64,000 nucleotides of DNA from Ottowia sp. (lineage in GTDB: Bacteria > Pseudomonadota > Gammaproteobacteria > Burkholderiales > Burkholderiaceae_C): NCBI RefSeq assembly GCF_016703145.1, contig NZ_JADJCO010000003.1:1805790-1869789 (forward strand), given 5' to 3'. The position numbers and the translations under genes were made by a program. The notes below the pieces were generated by a model that was not told where the DNA came from, did not search any database, and saw only the letters and a program-made list of their open reading frames with translations. Positions within the stretch are counted from its first letter, which is position 1; each line of letters starts with the position of its first letter. Shown here in pieces: positions 46,981 through 55,135 of this stretch.

Positions 46981-48357
46981 GCCGCGTTCTACGAGGTGCC
47001 ACAGTGGCAGCGTCACCCGGAATCCCTGCGGGACCACCTGACCCGCGACGAGTTGGACGCCAGCCGCGACGCGCTGGCGCGCTTCGTGGGCTTGGAGGCC
47101 TACGAGGCTGCGGGCGGTGGCATCCGGCGCGACCTGTTCGCGGACGAGCAGAAAGGCGTGTTCCTCACCGATGCCGGTTTGCTGGAAAAGCTGGCACGCG
47201 ACCGGCTGGCCGATGCGGCCGAATCGGTGCGGGCCGAGGGTTGGGGTTGGGTGGAAGTCACGCCGCGCGTGTCGTCGGCGGAATTGCACACCTTCCAGCG
47301 GGCACGGCGCTCGCGCCGGGAACCCACCAAAGCCGAGGCCAAACGCATCGAGAAGCTGGAAGCGGAGCAGGCGCGGCTCCAGGACAAGCTCGACGACGAG
47401 GACGACGATCTGAGCGATGACGGTGCGCAAGCCCTGCACGAGGAACTGGACCGGCTGGGCGATCAACTGGACGCCATTGAACAGACCCTGGTGGTCTACG
47501 ACCCCGACATCGTCGCCATGGCCGGGGCGGTGGTCTCGGTGGACCCCATGGGGGCTGTGGTGGTGCATCGTGGGCTGCTGCGAGAGGAACAGGTCAAGGC
47601 GCTGCGGGCGCAGGAGCGGCCAACGCCGGACGCTCACGCAGGAGGCGAGGGGCAGCCAGCAGAAACTCCAACCAGCCGAGGCGGGCTTTCCGAGAAGCTG
47701 GTGCGGCGCCTGAGCGCGCACCGCACAGCAGCCCTGCAAGCCGAATTGGCTCGCCATCCCCGTATCGCCCTGGTGGCTCTGGTGCACCAGTTGGCACAGC
47801 GGGTGATCCTGAGTGGCTACGGTGCAGGGCCGGTCAACATCAGCGCCACACCGCAAGACCGCCTGGAACAGCATGCTCCAGACGTTGCGGAGGCACCGGC
47901 TGCGCAGGGTCTGCGAGCTGTGCGAGAGGCTTGGGATTCGCGATTGCCGGAGGACCCGAAAGCCCTGTTTGCCGAACTGCTGGCGTTGGAGCATGAACAA
48001 CTGCTGTCGCTGCTGGCTTTGTGTGTGGGCCTGACGGTTTCTGCCATCGCTCAGCGCGAAAACGAGGCCCCTGCCGCGCTGTTGGCGCAGGCGGTGGGGC
48101 TGGACATGCACAACTGGTGGACGCCCACGGCGGTAGGTTACTTCGACCATGTGTCCAAGGCGAGGGCGCTGGAGGCCGTCCAGGTCTTCGCACCGGGTGA
48201 GGTGCAAAGGCTGGCGAAGCTCAAGAAGGCGCAGATCGCCAGCGAAGCCGAGCGGCTGGCCGCTGGTTCGGGTTGGTTGCCACCAATGCTGACCGAGTCA
48301 GTGCAGGCCAGCAAAGCGCTGAACGAGCATGAGCCGGAAGATCATGAGGCCGCTTGA
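46981..48357 (+). pseudogene. parB: ParB-like partition protein, 3' part
   Basis: Picks up at GCCGCGTT (46981) after RIT element 2 with AAFYEVPQWQRHPESLRDHL, giving the remainder of the large plasmid-type ParB, including an acidic, helical stretch (ARLQDKLDDEDDDLSDDG, EELDRLGDQLDAIEQTL) and the end WWTPTAVGYFDHVSKARALE, followed by VQVFAPGE. The GTG at 46996 could give a separate short product of 453 residues. A terminator lies just downstream. Confidence 0.85.
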
Positions 48358-48390
48358 AACAGCGACAAGCGTCTGAACCGCACCATTTCA

Positions 48391-48415
48391 TCCCGGCTTC
48401 GGCCGGGATTTTTTG
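48391..48415 (+). terminator. Rho-independent terminator after parB
   Basis: Perfect stem TCCCGGC / GCCGGGA with a TTCG loop (48391-48408), followed by a run of T (48409-48414). It sits 33 bp downstream of the parB stop. Confidence 0.9.
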
Positions 48416-48568
48416 TGCGTCTCCGGCACAGCCGGACCGCGCTCTGGTGCTGCGCATCGAGCCACTAGGCCACAGGTGTCCAGGCGTCTCGACCCTGTCG
48501 GGCGCCGATCGCTGACGCCTCCGGCCGTCCCGGCCTGCGCGCTGCGCTTGCCATCCTCACGCCTGCTT

Positions 48569-48745
48569 GTGTGGTGGGGCTGGCTTGCTGATCCCTTCAT
48601 CCTTGCACACCGTTCTCGCTGTCAAGGTCTGCGCGCCCTGTGGGCGCTGGCGGCCGTTCGGCCGTCTTCGAACCTGTGACCGCTGCGCTGCGGCGTGCCG
48701 GTTCCGGTCTCGGGCAATCCCGCCCGATCACTGGAGTTGGTCATG
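48569..48745 (+). repeat. 177-bp leader repeat, copy B (upstream of radC)
   Basis: Nearly identical to 41621-41797, including the ribosome site and the start codon position, here for radC. Such a repeated leader suggests common transcription or translation control. Confidence 0.85.
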
Positions 48746-49279
48746 CAGCACGATCTGTTTTCTTCCCTCGATTCCTTCCTGTCGGTGCCCGCTGGTTCGG
48801 GCGGTTTGCTCATTCGCGACGTGGCCGGTCAGTACCGTCCGGCTGAGGCCGACGAGGTGCTGCTGGCGGCGCAGCGGCTGCTGGCTGCCCAGGTGCGTGG
48901 CAGCGACCTGATGGACTCACCCGCTGTGGTCAAGGACTTCTTGCGCTCGCGTCTGGGCCATCTGCCGCATGAGGTCTTTGCCGTGGTGCATCTGGATGCG
49001 CAGAACCGCGTGCTGGACTACGTCGAGATGTTCCGGGGCACGGTGAGCCAAACGTCGGTGTACCCGCGCGAGGTGGTGCGCGATGCGCTCCTGAGGAATA
49101 GCTGTGCTCTGGTCCTGGTGCACAACCATCCCAGCGGTGCTGCCCGTCCTTCGCGGGCCGACGAAGTCCTGACGCAGACGCTCAAGCAGGCGGCGGCGCT
49201 GGTCGATGTGCGGGTGCTCGACCACTTCATCGTGGCGGGCGACTCCGTGAATTCGATGGCCGAATTGGGAATGGTCTAA
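48743..49279 (+). CDS. radC: RadC-family JAB-domain protein
   Basis: This 178-residue protein has the JAMM metalloprotease motif LVHNHPSGAARPSRADEVLT (His-x-His, Ser, Asp) and the RadC leading part EVFAVVHLDAQNRVLDYVEM. Plasmid and ICE copies of RadC often sit beside ssb and DUF932 genes, as here; the old DNA-repair name is not well supported by experiment. ATG 48743 is set by the leader repeat. A terminator follows. Confidence 0.92.
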   Translation: MQHDLFSSLDSFLSVPAGSGGLLIRDVAGQYRPAEADEVLLAAQRLLAAQVRGSDLMDSPAVVKDFLRSRLGHLPHEVFAVVHLDAQNRVLDYVEMFRGTVSQTSVYPREVVRDALLRNSCALVLVHNHPSGAARPSRADEVLTQTLKQAAALVDVRVLDHFIVAGDSVNSMAELGMV

Positions 49280-49283
49280 ACCC

Positions 49284-49310
49284 TGGGGCCTTCGGCCCCA
49301 ATTTTTTTTG
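49284..49310 (+). terminator. Rho-independent terminator after radC
   Basis: Stem TGGGGCC / GGCCCCA with a TTC loop, followed by a T-run ending near 49309. Five bases after the radC stop. Confidence 0.9.
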
Positions 49311-49978
49311 TTGATCAGCGCGCTGTGCGCGGGCACAGGGGAGGCGGAGCATGGCCGGTGTTCACCGGCAGCACAGGTCGCAGCAGCCCTGTCCCGTGCC
49401 CGGGGATCGCGGTCTGGTTTCCTTCCCGCTGCGCGGGAACGAGCCCGCTGGACGAACTGACGTTCGGTCCGCTCCCGCCGCTGCGCTGTGATCCCGTCCC
49501 GCCCGCCAGATCGTCCCCCCGGTCACCCGCCGTACCCGAAGCCGGGCCGCTGGAGATACCCGAGACAGCGAACCCCTGAAGTGATCGCATCGGCTCGAAC
49601 GCCGCGCCAGTCGCTGCGCTTGGTGTCACGCCGTCCGCAGGGTCGCCGCTGCTCAAGTCACCTGGGCGCCTGCGCTTTGCTGGTCGCCCGAAGAGGTTTG
49701 GGCAGCACGTGCGACATTGTGCCCACCGCAATCCCCCCACGGCGCCCCCATCCACAGGTGAGGGGGACTTGTGGGGGGATCTTTCAGCGGTGGGCCAGGT
49801 GACTGGCTCACTGTTTCGTGCTGCAAGGTTTCCCCATCTCCCACCCCTTCCCGAGGGAAGGGGCCTTGCCCACCCCCCGCCCGCCCGTGGGCGGGAGCGA
49901 GGGAGTCCGAGCGAGAGGATCAGCTTTGAGGAACCCGGGTCGGGGTCCGGCTGATTCGCTTATGCAAGGAGTTCCACC
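49311..49978. other. 668-bp GC-rich stretch before ssb, no supported gene
   Basis: No gene recognised; several weak reading frames on both strands. It holds inverted GC stretches (around 49842-49893, e.g. CACCCCTTCCCGAGGGAAGG and CCCGCCCGTGGGCGGG) that can form hairpins, and presumably the ssb promoter. A replication origin cannot be excluded but no iterons were seen. Confidence 0.4.
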
Positions 49979-50431
49979 ATGGCCAACGTTCAAGTCATCC
50001 AGCGTCACGCGCACCTGGCATCCGCCGTCAAGCTCGAATTCGTCAACGGGCGCGAAGGCAAGGTCGCCAAGGCGGTGCTGACCGCCATCAGCAACAGCCG
50101 CCGGGGCAGCGGCGACGAGCGGTCCGAAGAAGCCACCGCGATCCAGTGGACGCTGTGGGCCAAGCAGGCCGAACACGCGGCCGAGTACCTGGGCAAAGGC
50201 TCGCACGTGAACATCGTCGGCCGGGTGCGCAACAACCACTACCAGGACAGCGACGGGGCCGAGGTCTACGGGCTGGCGTTCACCGTGGACGAGATCGACT
50301 ACCTCGACAGCAAGGCCGAAGGCGAGGCCCGCCGCGCGCGTGAAGGTGCAGGCGATCCACCCGCAGCCGCTCCTAGCGCACCCACCCCCAGCCGCAAGGC
50401 CCGCAACGAGCGCCAACCGGCGCACGCCTGA
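49979..50431 (+). CDS. ssb: Single-stranded DNA-binding protein
   Basis: This 150-residue OB-fold protein, SSB-type (AIQWTLWAKQAEHAAEYLGK, GSHVNIVGRVRNNHYQDSDG, VYGLAFTVDEIDYLDSK), ends in a Pro/Ala-rich low-complexity tail. The acidic DDDIPF-like tip of chromosomal SSB is missing, as in many plasmid-coded forms. ATG 49979 follows AAGGAG. Confidence 0.9.
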   Translation: MANVQVIQRHAHLASAVKLEFVNGREGKVAKAVLTAISNSRRGSGDERSEEATAIQWTLWAKQAEHAAEYLGKGSHVNIVGRVRNNHYQDSDGAEVYGLAFTVDEIDYLDSKAEGEARRAREGAGDPPAAAPSAPTPSRKARNERQPAHA

Positions 50432-50509
50432 CGCAGCACACCGGGCGGTGTCCAGCCGCCCGGCTTTCCCATCCCAACCCATTTCAAGTCTGATTTCTGG
50501 AGCATCACC

Positions 50510-51370
50510 ATGAACACCGTCCAAGCTTCCCGCCCCCTGGCCACCCGCTTTGGCCAGAACACCTTCGTCATCCGAAGCGAGACACCGCTGGCCGAAGACC
50601 AGATGCGCCGGGCCGCGCCGTCCATATTTGCTGAGGGCAAACACGGCAGCCGTTCCGAGCGCTACACCTACATCCCCACCATCGACGTGCTGAGAGGTCT
50701 GCGGCATGAAGGGTTCGAGCCCTTCATGGTGGCCCAGAGCAAGAGCCGCATCGAAGGCAAGACCGAGTTCACCAAGCACATGATCCGCATGCGCCACGCC
50801 GGTCAGGTGAACACCCGGCCCGAGGCCAACGAGATCATCCTGATCAACAGCCACGACGGCGCCAGCAGCTACCAGATGCTCGCAGGCGTGTTCCGCTTTG
50901 TCTGCTGCAACGGTCTGGTGGTGGGCGATGTGACCAACGACATCCGCATCCCGCACAAGGGCAACATCCAGGACGAAGTGATCGAAGGCGCGTTCCGGGT
51001 GCTGGAGGACTTCGAGGTGGTGGACGCGTCCACCGACGGCATGAAGGCCCTGAGCCTGCAGCCCGAAGAACAGCGGGCCTTTTCCACCGCCGCCCTGGCG
51101 CTGCGCTACGGCGAACGGGGGGAGGGTGAACCACCGGCACCAGTGACCGCCGAACAACTGATCGAAGCCCGCCGGCCGGAGGACTTCGGCAACAGCCTGT
51201 GGACCACCTTCCAGCGGGTGCAGGAGAACGCCCTGCGCGGTGGCCAGCCCGGGCGCGGCGCCAAGGGTCGGCGCCTGCACACCCGCCCGGTGGCCAGCAT
51301 CGACCGCAGCGTGAGTCTGAACCGCGCGCTGTGGGTGCTGGCCGAAGAGATGCGCAAGCTCAAAGCCTGA
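50510..51370 (+). CDS. DUF932 protein
   Basis: DUF932 proteins (286 residues here) are common beside ssb and radC on plasmids and integrative elements, some related to phage/plasmid LGT-type proteins. Seen here: RSERYTYIPTIDVLRGLRHE, FVCCNGLVVGDVTNDIRIPH and the C-terminal NSLWTTFQRVQENALRGGQP. Precise role not established. Confidence 0.88.
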   Translation: MNTVQASRPLATRFGQNTFVIRSETPLAEDQMRRAAPSIFAEGKHGSRSERYTYIPTIDVLRGLRHEGFEPFMVAQSKSRIEGKTEFTKHMIRMRHAGQVNTRPEANEIILINSHDGASSYQMLAGVFRFVCCNGLVVGDVTNDIRIPHKGNIQDEVIEGAFRVLEDFEVVDASTDGMKALSLQPEEQRAFSTAALALRYGERGEGEPPAPVTAEQLIEARRPEDFGNSLWTTFQRVQENALRGGQPGRGAKGRRLHTRPVASIDRSVSLNRALWVLAEEMRKLKA

Positions 51371-51476
51371 TCAGGTCCAACACCACACCGCCCTAGAGCT
51401 GGGGGGTGTGGTTCATCGGAAAATCCGAAACGCGCTCGCCGGCTGTCGCCGGCTCGCGCGATCCCGGCTGCGGCTT

Positions 51477-51947
51477 CTACCGAAGCCACTGCCAGGCGGC
51501 CATCGCCCAGCTGATGGCCGAAGCAAGCACCGCCGTCGCGGCGTGCAGCAGCCACCCTTCCCAGGGACGGGCACCCTTGCGGGCCAGGTCTGCCACGTCC
51601 TGCAGCGGCAACGTCACCCGCTGCAGGGCTGGGCCGACTTCATTGCGGAACACCATGCGCGCCGCTTCCTCCATGGCCCGGGTCTGTGTGTCCACAGTCC
51701 CCCGGGCCATTTCGTCAGCACGGCGGGCAATGTGCTTCACCGCCTGTAGCTTCGCGTTCTGGGTGATTTCATCCATACGCTTTGAATACGCTTCGACCCT
51801 CTCCGCCAGTTCGGTGCTGGTACTCAGCAACTCCATGCGGCTCGCTTCCAGTTGGGGTGCCAGTTTTTCGAACCGATCCAGCAACGTGCCCAGATCGCCG
51901 ATAGCCACCGCCATCAGCTCCTCCCGGGCCGTGACCAGGTCGCTCAC
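51477..51947 (-). CDS. stbC: StbC-like plasmid stability protein
   Basis: The 156 residues have a long coiled coil (LLDRFEKLAPQLEASRMELL, STELAERVEAYSKRMDEI) and one C-terminal membrane helix (WLLHAATAVLASAISWAMAA). It is the third gene after stbA- and stbB-like genes with four-base overlaps, as in the R388 stbABC operon, where StbC is least understood. The name rests mainly on gene order. Confidence 0.6.
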   Translation of the reverse strand: MSDLVTAREELMAVAIGDLGTLLDRFEKLAPQLEASRMELLSTSTELAERVEAYSKRMDEITQNAKLQAVKHIARRADEMARGTVDTQTRAMEEAARMVFRNEVGPALQRVTLPLQDVADLARKGARPWEGWLLHAATAVLASAISWAMAAWQWLR

Positions 51948-52687
51948 TGTGCTTGCCGTGCCAGCGGCACCACGTTGCTGGCGGCGCTCTCGGCCAGACC
52001 GAGCGCCGCAAAGCAGGCATCCAGCTGCGGCAACACCCCAACCGCCAGGCGCCTTGTGGCGAGCTTCTGGGCCAGTGTGAGCTTTTCTGCGGTGTCGCTG
52101 GCCTTGACGATCAGGGCCTTGTAGTCGGTTTCGTCAAGGGCCAGGGTGGCAAGGTCGGCATTGCTGCCCCGGATACGGCCATACACCTCGTTTGGGCCCA
52201 GATAGCAGGCCACGTTCTCTGTGGCGACGGGTTGCGCTTTGAGGAATGCCCGCAACAGATCGAAGTGCGCCGGGACATCTGCGGCGCTGCTGACCATGTT
52301 GAACACCAGCCGAACCCTTGAACGGGAGACGCCCAGCCGCGCCAGCTCGACCAGGGTGGCGATGGTGTCCTGCTGCTGCTTGAGGGCCGGTACCGTAGGA
52401 ACCACAAAGGCATCGAAGTCCTCGTGACTACCTTGGTACTTCTGCATCAGGTCGAGCAATTCCTCCACGTTGCTGGCCCCGATGTCCACCACCGCGCTGT
52501 CCATGGTCTGCAGGAGCTCCTGCAGTTCGCCAAACTGCCGCCCACGCATCGCATGGCCTTCTCCATCGGCCGCGTTCAGGCTCTCCACAGAAAACAGCTC
52601 CGCGCCGTCGATACGCGGCAGCAGCAGGTGCCTGGCGATGGTGGTTTTGCCCACGTTCCCTGAGAAGTTGATGACGGCGATTTTCAT
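51944..52687 (-). CDS. stbB: StbB-like ParA-type ATPase
   Basis: This is a 247-residue P-loop ATPase of the ParA/MinD group. The Walker A deviant motif is in AVINFSGNVGKTTIARHLLL; the second motif shows in SAVVDIGASNVEELLDLMQ. In R388-type plasmids StbB balances vegetative stability and conjugation. It overlaps stbA and stbC by four bases each (ATGA-type). Confidence 0.82.
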   Translation of the reverse strand: MKIAVINFSGNVGKTTIARHLLLPRIDGAELFSVESLNAADGEGHAMRGRQFGELQELLQTMDSAVVDIGASNVEELLDLMQKYQGSHEDFDAFVVPTVPALKQQQDTIATLVELARLGVSRSRVRLVFNMVSSAADVPAHFDLLRAFLKAQPVATENVACYLGPNEVYGRIRGSNADLATLALDETDYKALIVKASDTAEKLTLAQKLATRRLAVGVLPQLDACFAALGLAESAASNVVPLARQAQ

Positions 52688-53121
52688 GACGGGTCCTTTG
52701 CGTTGAGCCTGGCGAGCGCCAGGGGGTTGGTGATTCGGCTGCTGGCAAACGCTTCGGCGATCTCTTTGCCGCTGCGCATGTCTGTTTGCACGGATGCGAC
52801 CTGAGGTGACTGGGGCGCGGTGGTTGGTGTAGGGGGCGCAAATACCTGGGGGTGGGTCAGAGCGGGTGGCAATTCATCGGGCCTCGCGCCGGTGCCCAAG
52901 CCCTGGCCGACGGAAGATGCTTTGGATGCCCTGGCCACTTCGCGCTGCACGGTCGCGTTGCTGACGTGCACGCCAGAGGACGCCAGCGCCAGACGAATGG
53001 CCTCGAAGGTGTAGCCCTGGGCACGCAGCGCTCGCATCTCGGGCGCAAAGCGCCGCGCTTTGCGTGAGCTTCGGCCGGGCGGTTCGCTCGGGACCAGTTT
53101 TATCGCGTCATTTCTATTCAT
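52684..53121 (-). CDS. stbA: StbA-like DNA-binding protein
   Basis: This 145-residue protein has an N-terminal helix-turn-helix (RGYTFEAIRLALASSGVHVS-like: AQGYTFEAIRLALASSGVHV) and a Pro-rich C-terminal part. StbA proteins bind repeats upstream of their own operon and place the plasmid in the nucleoid. Such repeats are present here at 53144-53221. ATG at 53121. Confidence 0.78.
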   Translation of the reverse strand: MNRNDAIKLVPSEPPGRSSRKARRFAPEMRALRAQGYTFEAIRLALASSGVHVSNATVQREVARASKASSVGQGLGTGARPDELPPALTHPQVFAPPTPTTAPQSPQVASVQTDMRSGKEIAEAFASSRITNPLALARLNAKDPS

Positions 53122-53143
53122 TTTTTGTGCAGCAGTTGATCGG

Positions 53144-53221
53144 TTGCTGTTCAGTTTGTGCAGTGCCTGTGCGCTTGCTGTTCAACCTGTGCAGTTGCTG
53201 CGCACTTTCTGTTCAGTCGTG
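53144..53221. promoter_or_regulatory. Direct repeats upstream of stbA (candidate StbA operator/centromere)
   Basis: Repeats TTGCTGTTCAGTTTGTGCAG (53144-53163) and TTGCTGTTCAACCTGTGCAG (53175-53194) are 31 bp apart, with a third partial at 53206-53221 (TTTCTGTTCAGTCGTG). Position fits the StbA-binding repeats known upstream of stbA in R388. Confidence 0.7.
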
Positions 53222-53276
53222 TGATGAGTGCCTTGTCTTGACACCCATCTTCGACCCTCCAACAGCCCTTTCACGC

Positions 53277-53300
53277 GCTGGATTTGGACCCAAATCCAGC
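53277..53300. promoter_or_regulatory. 24-bp inverted repeat, candidate oriT part
   Basis: GCTGGATTTGG, two bases, then the complement: a perfect 11-bp stem, no T-run. It is between the stb operon and the mobC-relaxase genes, where oriT lies in R388-type plasmids. The nic site could not be identified. Confidence 0.5.
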
Positions 53301-53419
53301 AGCTCAAGAGCCTTGGTTCGGGCCAATACTGGGTTCATGGGTGAGTGCAGAGATAGGCGCGGTGGCGCCGGTTGTCTGACACGCTCACCCAGGGGTGAAT
53401 CGTCGTCAGGAGACTCGGT

Positions 53420-54016
53420 ATGGAACCCTCGTCACGTGACCGCATCAGCGTGGACCTGCATGGCCTCAAGGCCCCGCTGATGGAGCGAGCGCAGGCCGTC
53501 GGCCTCTCGCCTTCCCACCTGGTGCGCCAGGTGCTGGCCGACGCGCTGGGGCGTCCTGCGCCGCTGAGCGTTGAGGCCTGCCGCATGCCATCGCATGCTG
53601 ATCAAGCCCCCCGCACACGCCTGAGCCTGCGCATGCGGTCTGAAGACGCCGCAGCCACGCTGCAGGCCGCGCAGCGGGCGGGCATGGCCACTGGTGACTA
53701 CGTGGCCGCCCTGGCGGCGGGTGTGCCGGCTGTGCTGGACGGAAGAGGGCACGCGCAGACCTTGCAGGCGCTCACCGCATCCACGGACGAGTTGGCCCAT
53801 TTCGGTCACCGCCTCTACCAGCTGAATGCGCTGTTGCGACGGGGCGATGTGGAGCCTATCCGCCCTTATGTCGCCTTGCTCGAAACGCTTGCCCGTGACG
53901 TACGCCGCCACCTAGACCATGTTTCGTGCGCCCTGGCCGATCTGCAGCCACGCCGGCCCAACGTACCTCCACCTGCCAGAAGAACCCATGTGGGTACCCG
54001 AAGGTGCCGACCATGA
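53420..54016 (+). CDS. mobC: MobC-like relaxosome accessory protein
   Basis: The 198-residue protein has a ribbon-helix-helix-like N-terminus (RISVDLHGLKAPLMERAQAV, SPSHLVRQVLADALG) and a C-terminal helical part (AHFGHRLYQLNALLRRGDVE), similar to MobC/plasmid mobilization proteins. The stop overlaps the relaxase ATG (ATGA), which supports the relaxosome role. Confidence 0.75.
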   Translation: MEPSSRDRISVDLHGLKAPLMERAQAVGLSPSHLVRQVLADALGRPAPLSVEACRMPSHADQAPRTRLSLRMRSEDAAATLQAAQRAGMATGDYVAALAAGVPAVLDGRGHAQTLQALTASTDELAHFGHRLYQLNALLRRGDVEPIRPYVALLETLARDVRRHLDHVSCALADLQPRRPNVPPPARRTHVGTRRCRP

Positions 54017-55122
54017 AACCATCCACCGGTGGCCGACGCGCTGCATCGTCTGGCACTTCGTCCGTGCCTTCGACCCTGAACAGCGCGCCCCATGCACCTG
54101 ACCTTGACGGCATCCTCATCACCTGGGGCGACCGCCTGTTCTATCCGGGCAATCGCATCGTCCAGGCTCGGCCCCAGCCCAAGCTCGGTGCTTCGGGCTC
54201 TCACCAGCGTGCCAACGCCATCCGCCAGCGCATCGAAGCCACCGTCGTGCGACGTGCCCCGCAAGTTATGGTCAAAGTCACCGGGGGAGGGCGGAGCATG
54301 GCTGCCATTGCGGCGCACTTTCGCTACATCAGCAAGAACGGACGGCTGGTAATCGAAGACCAGCGAGGGGAGACCATGCAAGGCAAACACAGCCTGCACC
54401 ATTTGGCCGATGAGTGGCGCATGGGCGGCGCGCGTATTCCTGAAGATGCCGAGCCAGGCCAGCGGCGCGAGGCCTTCAACATCATGCTGTCGATGCCGCG
54501 CGGCACCGATCCTCTGATCGTGCAACGCGCCGCGCGGGAATTTGCGCAGGCCGAACTGGCTGACCACAAATACGTGATGGTGCTGCACGACCACCAGGCC
54601 AACCCGCACGTGCACATCAGCGTGCGTGCGGTGTCCAGGCTGGGCAAGCGCCTCAACCCGCGCAAGAACGACTTGCACCGCTGGCGCGAAACCTTTGCTG
54701 AAAAGTTGCGAGGCTATGGCGTCGAGGCAGAGGCAACGCGGCAAACCACGCGCGGCCAACATCGCCAACCGGACCCCCTGTGGCGCTTGAAGGCGCAAGA
54801 AGCAGGGCGCCTGCGCCGCGCGCCATCAACCAAGCAAAGCGGTCTGCAGAATCATCCTGCGAAGAAGGCTGCAATCAATGCCTGGGTGCAAATCGGCCTG
54901 GCGCTGGCCAAATCGGGTGAAGCGGCTGACCGGCAATTGGCCGGGCATGTTGCGAGGTTTGTCAGAGGAATGACGACAAGCCAAACAGGCGAGCCTCAAC
55001 GCAACCCGGTGCGATCAGAGTCCTCGATGCAGCACCGACCACAGCAACCCGAACCACAACCTAATCCACAGCCACAGCCACAGCCACTGACCCGGCCACG
55101 AGACATCGGCCCCCTTCGCTAG
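54013..55122 (+). CDS. MOB-type relaxase
   Basis: This 369-residue relaxase domain protein nicks oriT for conjugative transfer. The three-histidine metal motif is in VMVLHDHQANPHVHISVRAV. Upstream there is an AIAAHFRYISKNGRLVIED segment typical of MOBP/MOBQ-type mobilization nucleases. The C-terminus is Gln/Pro repeats (PQPNPQPQPQPLT). It is shorter than full conjugative relaxases and has no primase or helicase domain. ATG 54013 overlaps mobC. Confidence 0.88.
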   Translation: MKPSTGGRRAASSGTSSVPSTLNSAPHAPDLDGILITWGDRLFYPGNRIVQARPQPKLGASGSHQRANAIRQRIEATVVRRAPQVMVKVTGGGRSMAAIAAHFRYISKNGRLVIEDQRGETMQGKHSLHHLADEWRMGGARIPEDAEPGQRREAFNIMLSMPRGTDPLIVQRAAREFAQAELADHKYVMVLHDHQANPHVHISVRAVSRLGKRLNPRKNDLHRWRETFAEKLRGYGVEAEATRQTTRGQHRQPDPLWRLKAQEAGRLRRAPSTKQSGLQNHPAKKAAINAWVQIGLALAKSGEAADRQLAGHVARFVRGMTTSQTGEPQRNPVRSESSMQHRPQQPEPQPNPQPQPQPLTRPRDIGPLR

Positions 55123-55135
55123 GTGGGCCTGAGTC

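Noticed and set aside
53132..53221. CRISPR-like array upstream of stbA
   Set aside because: Only two full repeats with a short spacer, no cas genes; position fits StbA operators.
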